From assembly GCA_964461295.1 (NCBI GenBank), contig CAYWTX010000391.1:1-11051 (forward strand): 11,051 bases of DNA. The letters run 5' to 3'. Origin of the DNA: CAYWTX01 sp964461295 (GTDB taxonomy: Bacteria; Planctomycetota; Phycisphaerae; SM23-33). Positions within the stretch are counted from its first letter, which is position 1, and every line of letters starts with the position of its first letter. Under the pieces are notes generated by a model, which saw nothing but the letters and a program-made list of their open reading frames with translations, was not told the origin of the DNA and did not search any database. Positions 1 through 4,997 of this stretch are shown one piece after another. Made by a program: the position numbers and the translations under genes.

Positions 1-75
1 GTTGACCGGCGAATGCTGGCGTCATGGGTCGTAACGAATCTGTCGCAGAAGTTGAGCGACCTGCGGCACCGATAG
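1..75 (+). CDS. 3' tail of an unidentified upstream gene
   Basis: The first frame is open from the window edge to a TAG at 73-75 and gives about 24 residues (VDRRMLASWVVTNLSQKLSD, then LRHR). The composition is ordinary protein-like, and the stop is followed at once by a good purine-rich stretch (GGTGAGGAG, 75-83). It could be the C-terminus of a gene whose body lies outside the window. I do not recognise a family in so short a piece, and chance openness over 75 bases is quite possible. Confidence 0.3.
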   Translation, partial: VDRRMLASWVVTNLSQKLSDLRHR

Positions 76-79
76 GTGA

Positions 80-199
80 GGAGTCAGCAATGGGAACTAC
101 CGTCGCGAACGAAAGAGCAAGACCCTCGGCGAGGTGGTCCCGGTCTTCGCGGAGCAGGCGAAGCGCGTCAACGGACCAGAAGCTCCAAAGGGCGTGTGA
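80..199 (+). pseudogene. possible remnant of a small gene ahead of the HTH gene
   Basis: In frame 2 this stretch reads as a protein-like peptide ending KTLGEVVPVFAEQAKRVNG, then PEAPKGV and a TGA at 197-199. The overlapping frame used by the long form of the next gene is instead Arg/Ser-rich and looks like an out-of-frame translation. The frame-2 peptide has no ATG, GTG or TTG start near its open end. A strong ribosome-binding-like GGTGAGGAG (75-83) followed by ATG at 90 lies in frame 3, so a one-base indel between about 92 and 119 would join that start to this tail. The stop is 10 bases before the HTH gene start at 210, as in a two-gene operon. Family unknown; the reading is tentative. Confidence 0.25.
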
Positions 200-209
200 A
201 GTGACCGAG

Positions 210-509
210 ATGTCCTCCCTGTCCTCGGCGGATCTGGCGGCATACGTCATGGAGAAGCACGGCCTGAACCAGAAAGAACTGGCGGCGGTGCTGGGGGTGG
301 GCCAGAGCTTCATCAGCCGAGTCGCCCGGGGCGAGCGCAACTTCACTTTCGCGCACGCCAACGCCTTGGCGGCCCATCTGGGCGTGCCGGTGGCTGTGCT
401 CATCTGGCGGACGCTTGGCCCGGCCGACGGCGACCCGCGCTTCCAGGAAGCGCGCGAGATCATCGACGAGTTGGTGATGGCGGAGTCTCCCGAGCACGTC
501 AAGAAGTGA
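210..509 (+). CDS. small XRE/HigA-like helix-turn-helix DNA-binding protein
   Basis: A 99-residue protein with one Cro/C1-type helix-turn-helix: residues about 8-66 form the domain, with the two core helices near 20-40 (LNQKELAAVLGVGQSFISRV). It is followed by Gly-Glu-Arg-Asn and the usual second helical half ending in GVPVAVLIW. The tail (70-99) is acidic and helical (EAREIIDELVM) and could be a dimerisation or partner-binding arm. Such proteins are sequence-specific repressors and are often the antitoxin half of HigBA-like modules; no toxin partner is recognisable here. The frame is open back to an ATG at 24 and one at 90, but residues before 210 are Arg/Ser-rich and overlap a better-looking frame, so I prefer the ATG at 210. 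No strong Shine-Dalgarno precedes it, which fits coupling to the upstream frame that stops 10 bases earlier. Domain assignment is firm; role and start are less certain. Confidence 0.75.
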   Translation: MSSLSSADLAAYVMEKHGLNQKELAAVLGVGQSFISRVARGERNFTFAHANALAAHLGVPVAVLIWRTLGPADGDPRFQEAREIIDELVMAESPEHVKK

Positions 510-537
510 GAACGCGACGTACCTGGCGGTCAGTTGA

Positions 538-795
538 CGCTCCGCTTTTCGCGAGGCGGGTTTCGACATCGGCGCCTCCGTCACGCAGATCATCCCCGTC
601 ATCCTGGGCGAGCCCGCCCGCGCGATGGCGGTCAGTCGCGCCCTGCTCGGGCAGGGCTTCCTGGTTCCCGCGATCCGCCCGCCGACGGTCGCCCCCAACG
701 CCAGCCGCCTCCGCGTGAGTCTGTCGGCGGCGCACGAGGATGCGGACGTGGAGCGGTTTACGGCAGCCTTTGCTGCAAGTGCAAGCGTATGCTAG
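538..795 (+). pseudogene. bioF: C-terminal remnant of 8-amino-7-oxononanoate synthase / glycine C-acetyltransferase family gene
   Basis: Frame 1 from 538 to the TAG at 793-795 has no start codon at its head and gives 85 residues. They match the end of PLP-dependent alpha-oxoamine synthases: AGFDIGASVTQIIPVILGE, the diagnostic AIRPPTVAPNASRLRVSLSA, then AHEDADVERF. In BioF the segment TQIIPVI...AIRPPTVP...RLR-sL-A-H is the small C-terminal domain, and full proteins are about 380-400 residues, so roughly the first 300 residues are missing. That includes the PLP lysine, the large domain and any start. An in-frame TGA at 535-537 sits exactly at the upstream limit of similarity. The HTH gene ends 28 bases before it, so the 5' part was replaced by, or separated by, the accessory islet. 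BioF makes 7-keto-8-aminopelargonate from pimeloyl thioester and alanine. The remnant cannot do this. KBL (2-amino-3-ketobutyrate CoA ligase) is the alternative parent. Confidence 0.85.
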
Positions 796-798
796 ACT
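770..798 (+). promoter_or_regulatory. weak candidate promoter for vapBC
   Basis: TTGCTG (770-775) and TAGACT (793-798) are separated by 17 bases and lie just ahead of the vapB start at 823, overlapping the end of the bioF remnant. Matches to the sigma-70 consensus are only 3/6 and 4/6, so this is a suggestion from spacing and position. Confidence 0.25.
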
Positions 799-810
799 GA
801 TACAGAGATT

Positions 811-815
811 GGGAG
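811..815 (+). promoter_or_regulatory. Shine-Dalgarno that selects the vapB start at 823
   Basis: GGGAG at 811-815 is one base from the ATG at 817 (too close to serve it) but seven bases from the in-frame ATG at 823, so translation most likely begins at 823. Confidence 0.55.
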
Positions 816-822
816 CATGAGC

Positions 823-1062
823 ATGGTGACGATAAGCGCAAACGAAACGGAAGGCCTGCTTGCGTCGCTGCTCGCCAAGGTCGAGCGAGAGCACGAGGAG
901 GTCGTTATCTGCCGCGACGGCAAACCGGTAGCCAGGCTGGTCGGGATGAAGACTGCTCGACCCGACCCATTCCAGCAGCATCCTGAACTGCGGGGAGTGA
1001 AGGTGCATGAAGACCCCTGCGCTCCTTTGGACAAGGAAGATCTGCCGGAGGACTTGCGTTAG
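823..1062 (+). CDS. vapB: Phd/YefM-type (VapB) antitoxin
   Basis: A 79-residue antitoxin. Residues 1-42 have the Phd/YefM DNA-binding fold pattern: VTISANETEGLLASLLAKVE, then EEVVICRDGKPVARLVGM, where R-GKPVARLV is the family signature. The C-terminal 35 residues are hydrophilic (PDPFQQHPELRGVKVHEDP, then acidic DKEDLPEDLR) and would be the flexible toxin-wrapping arm. By family knowledge it neutralises the PIN-domain toxin next door and, as a dimer or complex, represses its own promoter. An ATG at 817 is in frame but is badly placed relative to GGGAG at 811-815. The stop TAG (1060-1062) abuts the ATG of vapC with no gap, so the two genes are translationally coupled. The family call is strong; a regulator site was not identified. 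Confidence 0.88.
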   Translation: MVTISANETEGLLASLLAKVEREHEEVVICRDGKPVARLVGMKTARPDPFQQHPELRGVKVHEDPCAPLDKEDLPEDLR

Positions 1063-1446
1063 ATGCTGCTCGATACCTGCGTTCTTATCTGGCTGGTGGA
1101 TGACCAGACGAAGCTGTCGCAGAACGCTCATACGGCCATCGCGGACAATCGGGGGGACCTGCAGGTCAGCGCGGCGACGGCGCTGGAGTTATCCCTCAAG
1201 TGCAACCTTGGGAAACTGGAGTTCCCCTGCAGTCCCGAAAAGTGGTATTCAAGGGCTTTGGCTCTCCACGGGCTCGGCGAACTTCCTATCGATGGGACCT
1301 GTGCCTGCCTCGCCGGTATGCTTCCTCTCATCCATCGAGACCCATGCGACCGCCTGATCATCGCAACCGCCCTGATTCACCGCATGCCGATCGTCACTCC
1401 TGACGCGGTCATGCCACGATACCCCGGCGTTCAGGTGATCTGGTAG
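1063..1446 (+). CDS. vapC: VapC-like PIN-domain ribonuclease toxin
   Basis: A 127-residue PIN-domain protein of normal length. The expected acidic metal-binding residues are present: Asp4 in MLLDTCVLIWL, Glu42 in AATALELSLKCNLGK, Asp93 and Asp96 in HRDPCDRLIIATAL, and Asp114 in IVTPD. The HRDP-DRLIIA motif places it in the subgroup (COG3744-type) normally paired with Phd/YefM antitoxins, exactly as here. By family knowledge it is a Mg/Mn-dependent endoribonuclease acting on tRNA, rRNA or mRNA; the target cannot be read from sequence. The start ATG directly follows the antitoxin stop, with a GGAGG at 1047-1051 eleven bases upstream inside vapB. All catalytic positions are intact, so it should be active if expressed. 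Confidence 0.92.
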   Translation: MLLDTCVLIWLVDDQTKLSQNAHTAIADNRGDLQVSAATALELSLKCNLGKLEFPCSPEKWYSRALALHGLGELPIDGTCACLAGMLPLIHRDPCDRLIIATALIHRMPIVTPDAVMPRYPGVQVIW

Positions 1447-1535
1447 CGGGCTCGACTATTTCACCTCGTCATCTTCCTTGCCGATACAGCCTGTAGACGA
1501 CGCCCTTTCGTTCAGGGATAGATTCGCAGGTTGCC

Positions 1536-1772
1536 ATGAGACTGTTCATCCCCGAAGACATCGTGGTGCGGGCTGAGGCCACCGAGGCCGACCTGCTGCT
1601 GGCCATGGCCGTGCAACTCTACGCCGACAACCGCATCGACCACGCCGACGCCTGTCGGCTGTCGCAACGGACGGCCGGCGAGCTCAACCGCGAGTTGTTG
1701 CGCCAGGGGCTGGTGGTGCAGCAGTACCAGGCGGCGCCGATGCGCGCGCAGCGGCGCCGCGCGGCGGGGTGA
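1536..1772 (+). CDS. UPF0175-family predicted antitoxin (orphan)
   Basis: A 78-residue protein. Residues 1-64 resemble the UPF0175 (COG2886) family: a short N-terminal strand (MRLFIPEDIV), a helix LLLAMAVQLYADNRIDHADA that matches the usual LALALY-EGRLS-GKA segment, then a degenerate helix-turn-helix (CRLSQRTAGELNRELLRQG) and the end strand LVVQQY. The last 14 residues are Arg/Ala-rich. These proteins are predicted DNA-binding antitoxins, usually followed by a PIN-domain (DUF3368-type) toxin; here the following 120 bases hold no gene and coaE comes next, so the partner is missing. The start is supported by GCAGG at 1526-1530, five bases before the ATG. A stand-alone regulator is an alternative. 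Family call is good, function inferred. Confidence 0.72.
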   Translation: MRLFIPEDIVVRAEATEADLLLAMAVQLYADNRIDHADACRLSQRTAGELNRELLRQGLVVQQYQAAPMRAQRRRAAG

Positions 1773-1815
1773 GAAGAGGGAAAAGTGTCAGGGGCCGAGT
1801 GTCAAGTGACGGGGT

Positions 1816-1863
1816 GCCTGGATCACTGAAGTGGCCAGGCCTGGTCACTTCAGTGACCCAGGC
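1816..1863. repeat. 48-bp near-perfect inverted repeat ahead of coaE
   Basis: Arms 1816-1839 and 1840-1863 are reverse complements with no spacer, apart from 1822/1857 (A against C) and 1834/1845 (G against T, a wobble in RNA). As RNA on either strand it would form a stem of about 22 bp. Its right half contains GGTCACTTCAGTGACC (1843-1858), which recurs exactly at 9546-9561. There is no T tract after it, so a classical intrinsic terminator is unlikely. It fits a dispersed palindromic element, an operator or a transcription boundary between the antitoxin gene and coaE. Confidence 0.85.
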
Positions 1864-1892
1864 TTGAAGTCGCTCCTGGCAAACGCGACAAT
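1864..1892 (+). promoter_or_regulatory. candidate coaE promoter, possibly leaderless
   Basis: TTGAAG (1864-1869) and GACAAT (1887-1892) have a 17-base spacer, each matching consensus at 4 of 6 positions. The -35-like box begins directly after the inverted repeat. Transcription would start near 1899, at or just before the start codons at 1896 and 1902. That would explain the absence of a Shine-Dalgarno before coaE. Confidence 0.35.
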
Positions 1893-1895
1893 CGC

Positions 1896-2534
1896 ATGGC
1901 CATGAACGCTCCCTCCCCAGCCAAACCCGTGATCGGAATCGTCGGCGGAGTCGGCGCCGGCAAGAGCACCGTCGCGGCGGAGTTGGGCGCGCTGGGCTGC
2001 GCCGTCATCGACGCCGACGCGGTCGGGCACGAACTGCTTGGCGAAGACGAGGTGCGGCAGGCGCTGCGGCAGCGGTGGGGAGATCGCGTGCTGCGGCCCG
2101 ACGGCAGCGTTGACCGCAAGGCCGTCGCCGCCATCGTGTTCTCCGACGCCGACGAACTGGCCGCGCTGAACGCCGTCATGCACCCGCGGATTCGCCGGCG
2201 GATGGAGCGGCGCATCGCGGCCGCCCGGATCGACACCGCGGTCCCGGCCGTCGCGGTCGATGCGGCCGTGCTCTTCGAAGCCGGGTGGGACAAGCTGTGC
2301 ACGCACGTGGTATTCGTCTCGGCCGGCGAGGACCAGCGGCGTCAGCGCGTGGCGTCGCGAGGGTGGGACGAGGCGGCGTGGCGCCGCCGGGAGGAATTGC
2401 AGATTTCTCTGGACACGAAGCGGCCGAAGTGCGACTATACCGTTGAGAATCGGTCCAGCGTTTCATACCTGCGCGAGCAAATCCGCGAGATCTTCCACCG
2501 GATTGTTTCCATGGAACCGTCTGGCGGGCGTTGA
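1896..2534 (+). CDS. coaE: dephospho-CoA kinase
   Basis: A 212-residue P-loop kinase of typical CoaE length. It phosphorylates the ribose 3'-OH of dephospho-CoA with ATP, the last step of coenzyme A synthesis, in the cytoplasm. Visible motifs: Walker A GGVGAGKST (residues 17-25), the following strand-turn VIDADAVGHELL with Asp39 and Asp41, the conserved NAVMHPRIRRRM helix, the VDAAVLFEAGWDKLCTHVVF segment equivalent to the usual D-PLLFE-GW---CD, and an Arg-rich lid (RQRVASRGWDEAAWRRREEL). The usual Pro-Leu-Leu of that segment is Ala-Ala-Val-Leu, a mild deviation. ATGs at 1896 and 1902 are both possible. Neither has a clear ribosome-binding site, and a promoter-like pair upstream would favour 1902 on a leaderless message. 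It precedes rho on the same strand with a 186-base spacer. Confidence 0.93.
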   Translation: MAMNAPSPAKPVIGIVGGVGAGKSTVAAELGALGCAVIDADAVGHELLGEDEVRQALRQRWGDRVLRPDGSVDRKAVAAIVFSDADELAALNAVMHPRIRRRMERRIAAARIDTAVPAVAVDAAVLFEAGWDKLCTHVVFVSAGEDQRRQRVASRGWDEAAWRRREELQISLDTKRPKCDYTVENRSSVSYLREQIREIFHRIVSMEPSGGR

Positions 2535-2600
2535 TTCGCCGGAGTTTGCATGAGCGCTGGCTGACCCAATCGCGGAACACCCCGCAGAGCTGTGTCCGCC

Positions 2601-2706
2601 GCGACGAAGGTCGCCCCGGCCTGGCCTGCAACACCCCAGAGCGCAGTTTCCGACGCGCCGCGCGGAATGACCGTTCCGCCTATTTTCGCATCGTCCCTCA
2701 GGGACG
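2601..2706 (+). promoter_or_regulatory. rho leader with three small hairpins
   Basis: The spacer between coaE and rho (2535-2720) has no convincing gene but has three perfect stems: GCGAC/GTCGC with a GAAG loop (2601-2614), GCGGAA/TTCCGC with a 6-base loop (2662-2679) and CGTCCC/GGGACG with a TCA loop (2692-2706). The last ends three bases before the rho Shine-Dalgarno, so folding could limit ribosome access. Rho autoregulates through its leader in several bacteria; whether that happens here is inference. It may instead be a dispersed repeat. Confidence 0.45.
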
Positions 2707-2709
2707 GAT

Positions 2710-2715
2710 GGGAGA
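2710..2715 (+). promoter_or_regulatory. Shine-Dalgarno that fixes the rho start at 2721
   Basis: GGGAGA lies 5 bases before ATG 2721. The reading frame is open further back to GTG 2592 and ATG 2667, but neither has such a site. The residues they would add are encoded by the hairpin-bearing spacer. Confidence 0.75.
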
Positions 2716-2720
2716 CAGCA

Positions 2721-4649
2721 ATGGCAGCAGCCAAGAAGACCGCCAAGAAGACCACAACGCGCCGCCCCCGCAAGACGGCCGCCAAACCGCCCGTCGAGAC
2801 CCCGGTCGAGGCCCCCGCCGCACCGGTCGAGCCCGAAGCGGTCCAGGCGCCGCCCGTCGAGCCGCCTCCGGCCGAGGCGCCGCGCTCCAAGGCGCCCGCC
2901 CCCATCAAGCCCGCGTCGGCGCCGGTTGACCACGAGCATGCCCGGAAGGTGTCGCAGACGGCCGCGATGCTCGAACTGGCCCGCGGAGGCGGCGACAAGG
3001 ACTCGTTGGACGACTACGATCTTGACGAGGACGAGCCGCCCGCGCCGGTGGCCAAGGCTCCGCCTCCCGCGCCGGCGAAGCCGGCGCCCAACGGTTCGGC
3101 CATGAAGGCGCCGTATCCGACGGCCCTCGCCCCCGGCGCCAAGCCCCCGGGGCCCTCGACGCCGATGGCATACCCCACCGCGCCGGCCCCCGCGGCCAAG
3201 GCGCCTTCGCCGGCGGCGCCGATGTCCTATCCGCCCACGACAACGCCCAAGCCCAAGCCCGCTCCGCCCGCACCGGTCATCGAGAAGCCCCCGGCTGAGC
3301 CCGCGCCCGCCCCGATCGCGCCCGTCGTGGAGAAGGAGGAACCCGCCTCCTTCGACGAGGAAATGCACGAGAAATACGAGCGAGTGAAGCGCGGCGAACT
3401 GCACATTACCGACCTGCAGAAAATGAACGTGACCGACCTGCATGAGATCGCCCGCAAGGAAGGCCTCCAGGATTACGTCGGCCTGAGCAAGCAGGAACTG
3501 GTGTTCGACATCCTCAAGAGCCGCGTGCAGAAGGACGGCCTGATGTACGGCGAGGGCGTTCTGGAGATTCTGCCCGACGGCTTCGGGTTCCTGCGCAGCC
3601 CCGACTACAACTACCTGCCCAGCCCCGACGACATCTACGTCTCGCCGAGCCAGATCCGCCGCTTCGGCCTGCGCCTGGGAAACACCGTGTCCGGCCAGAT
3701 CCGCCCGCCCAAGGAGTCGGAGAAGTACTTCGCGCTGCTGCGCGTCGAGGCCGTCAACTACGAGCCGCCCGACCAGGTGGCCGACAAGGTGAACTTCGAG
3801 GATCTCACTCCCACGCATCCGGATAAACGCGTGCTTCTGGAGACCGTGCCCCAGGAGATGAACATGCGCGTGGTGGATCTCATGACGCCCATCGGCTTCG
3901 GGCAACGCATGCTCATCGTCGCCCCCCCGCGCACGGGCAAGACCGTCCTGCTGCAGAAAATGGCCAACGCCATCACCACCAACTTCCCTGACGTCATCGT
4001 CATCATCCTGCTGGTGAACGAGCGCCCGGAGGAAGTGACGGACATGAAACGCCACACGAAGGCGGAGGTGATCTCGGCGACGTTCGACGAGCCCGCGACG
4101 CGGCACATCCAGATCGCCGAGATGGTGTGCGCCAAGGCCAAACGCATGGTGGAGTACGGCAAGGACGTCGTGATCCTGCTGGACAGCATCACGCGCCTGG
4201 CGCGGGCGTACAACGAGGTCGCCCCGCACTCCGGCAAGATCTTGACCGGCGGCGTGGACGCCTCGGCCCTCCAGAACCCCAAGCGGTTCTTCGGTGCCGC
4301 ACGCAAGATCGAGAACGGCGGCAGCCTGACGGTGATCGGCACGGCCCTGATCGACACCGGCAGCCGCATGGACGAGGTGATCTTCGAGGAGTTCAAGGGC
4401 ACGGGCAACAGCGAACTGCACCTGGACCGGCGCCTGGTGGACCGGCGAATCTGGCCGGCCCTCGACATCAGCCGCTCCGGCACGCGCAAGGAAGAACTGC
4501 TGCTGGACCCGCACGAGTTGAAGCTGGTGTACCGCCTGCGGAAAGTCCTGGCCGAGATGGTCCCCACCGACGCGATGGAACTGCTCCTCAGCCGCCTGCA
4601 AAAGGTGAAGACCAACGCCGAGTTCCTGATGACGCTCAACCTGGACTAG
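2721..4649 (+). CDS. rho: transcription termination factor Rho with long disordered N-terminal extension
   Basis: A 642-residue Rho, well above the roughly 420 residues of the E. coli protein. Residues 1-20 are Lys/Thr/Arg-rich (MAAAKKTAKKTTTRRPRK). About 20-215 are Ala/Pro-rich and probably disordered, with an acidic DDYDLDEDE patch near 97-105 and three related blocks starting at Met128 (MKAPYPT), Met149 (MAYPTAP) and Met168 (MSYPPTT). The conserved core begins with the Rho_N helices at about 227 (LHITDLQKMNVTDLHEIA), then the cold-shock RNA-binding fold (YGEGVLEILPDGFGFLRSP, DDIYVSPSQIRRFGLR) to about 350. The RecA-like motor follows: Walker A APPRTGKT at 401-408, Walker B VVILLDS with Asp488, and SITRLARAYN after it. 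The C-terminus KTNAEFLMTLNLD is canonical. Rho is a hexameric RNA-dependent ATPase that ends transcription. The start is set by GGGAGA at 2710-2715. The N-terminal extension is the unusual part: extra N-terminal domains are known in some Rho proteins and affect RNA binding or phase behaviour. Here it is a family-level inference only. Confidence 0.97.
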   Translation: MAAAKKTAKKTTTRRPRKTAAKPPVETPVEAPAAPVEPEAVQAPPVEPPPAEAPRSKAPAPIKPASAPVDHEHARKVSQTAAMLELARGGGDKDSLDDYDLDEDEPPAPVAKAPPPAPAKPAPNGSAMKAPYPTALAPGAKPPGPSTPMAYPTAPAPAAKAPSPAAPMSYPPTTTPKPKPAPPAPVIEKPPAEPAPAPIAPVVEKEEPASFDEEMHEKYERVKRGELHITDLQKMNVTDLHEIARKEGLQDYVGLSKQELVFDILKSRVQKDGLMYGEGVLEILPDGFGFLRSPDYNYLPSPDDIYVSPSQIRRFGLRLGNTVSGQIRPPKESEKYFALLRVEAVNYEPPDQVADKVNFEDLTPTHPDKRVLLETVPQEMNMRVVDLMTPIGFGQRMLIVAPPRTGKTVLLQKMANAITTNFPDVIVIILLVNERPEEVTDMKRHTKAEVISATFDEPATRHIQIAEMVCAKAKRMVEYGKDVVILLDSITRLARAYNEVAPHSGKILTGGVDASALQNPKRFFGAARKIENGGSLTVIGTALIDTGSRMDEVIFEEFKGTGNSELHLDRRLVDRRIWPALDISRSGTRKEELLLDPHELKLVYRLRKVLAEMVPTDAMELLLSRLQKVKTNAEFLMTLNLD

Positions 4650-4653
4650 AGGA

Positions 4654-4695
4654 ATTGCCGATTGTCGATTGTCGATTGTCGATTGCCGATTGCGG
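4654..4695 (+). repeat. heptanucleotide tandem repeat, six units
   Basis: Six consecutive 7-bp units, ATTGCCG, ATTGTCG three times, ATTGCCG and ATTGCGG, begin five bases after the rho stop codon. The units differ only at positions 5 and 6, so the consensus is ATTG-Y-S-G. Confidence 0.92.
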
Positions 4696-4742
4696 CCCTT
4701 GACATCAGTGCCCGTGATTCGCGAAGGCGGGCCGAGCGAGGC

Positions 4743-4774
4743 ATTGCCGAATGCGGATTGCGGATTGCGGATTA
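4743..4774 (+). repeat. second heptanucleotide repeat array
   Basis: Four units, ATTGCCG, AATGCGG, ATTGCGG and ATTGCGG, plus a partial ATTA. It is the same family as the array at 4654-4695, in the same orientation and 47 bases downstream of it. Confidence 0.9.
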
Positions 4775-4785
4775 CCCCATAGAAT

Positions 4786-4813
4786 GGGCGGCATGGCGAG
4801 AGTCGTGCCGCCC
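4786..4813 (+). terminator. GC-rich hairpin, possible rho terminator
   Basis: GGGCGGCA (4786-4793) and TGCCGCCC (4806-4813) form a perfect 8-bp stem with a 12-base loop, 137 bases after the rho stop. What follows is GCTTTCC, not a proper T tract, so intrinsic termination would be weak; it may instead only block 3' exonucleases or be part of the repeat cluster. Confidence 0.35.
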
Positions 4814-4888
4814 GCTTTCCCGCGTACGGTTGTGGGCGATATTGACGATCAACTATTGGTGCAAAACAAACGCGGTTCCGCCGCGACT

Positions 4889-4968
4889 TCAGCCCGAAGG
4901 GCTGACGGAATGCAGCCCAGGGCGAAGCCTGGGGTAATGAAGAACGGAAGACGAAGCCCTGAAGGGGC
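4889..4968 (+). repeat. three successive hairpins with a common GAA loop
   Basis: Hairpin 1: TCAGCCC-GAA-GGGCTGA (4889-4905), 7 bp. Hairpin 2: CCCAGG/CCTGGG (4916-4933) with an inner C-GAA-G. Hairpin 3: GCCCT-GAA-GGGGC (4956-4968), with one G-U pair. The linkers are also alike (GACGGAATG after the first, GACGGAAAG after the third). The block ends 17 bases before the ATPase ribosome-binding site and would be in its 5' untranslated RNA if transcription starts upstream. Confidence 0.75.
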
Positions 4969-4997
4969 GACGGAAAGTCTGCAAAGGAAGGCGTGCG

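Larger units (their letters stand above)
4650..4997 (+). other. 348-bp gene-free spacer filled with repeats and hairpins
   Basis: No credible gene lies between rho and the ATPase gene; the short open frames here translate repeat units. The spacer contains two 7-bp repeat arrays (4654-4695, 4743-4774) separated by a segment bounded by CGGCCC (4693-4698) and GGGCCG (4729-4734). These are followed by a GC-rich hairpin (4786-4813), an AT-richer patch with a good -35-like TTGACG (4842-4847) but no convincing -10, and three GAA-loop hairpins (4889-4968). AGGAAGG at 4985-4991, six bases before ATG 4998, is the ribosome-binding site of the ATPase gene. Confidence 0.8.

Noticed and set aside
534..800. 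Plus-strand open frame with an ATG across the bioF remnant
   Set aside because: It is in a different frame from the bioF-like peptide and gives an Arg/His/Pro-rich product without family resemblance.
1816..1863. Intrinsic terminator
   Set aside because: The stem is long enough, but no T tract follows on either strand, and an exact partial copy elsewhere points to a repeat or operator.
2592..2720. N-terminal extension of Rho from GTG 2592
   Set aside because: The stretch carries hairpins, and a strong Shine-Dalgarno stands at the correct distance from ATG 2721.
4654..4774. CRISPR array
   Set aside because: The repeat unit is 7 bp and contiguous, with no spacers and no cas genes.
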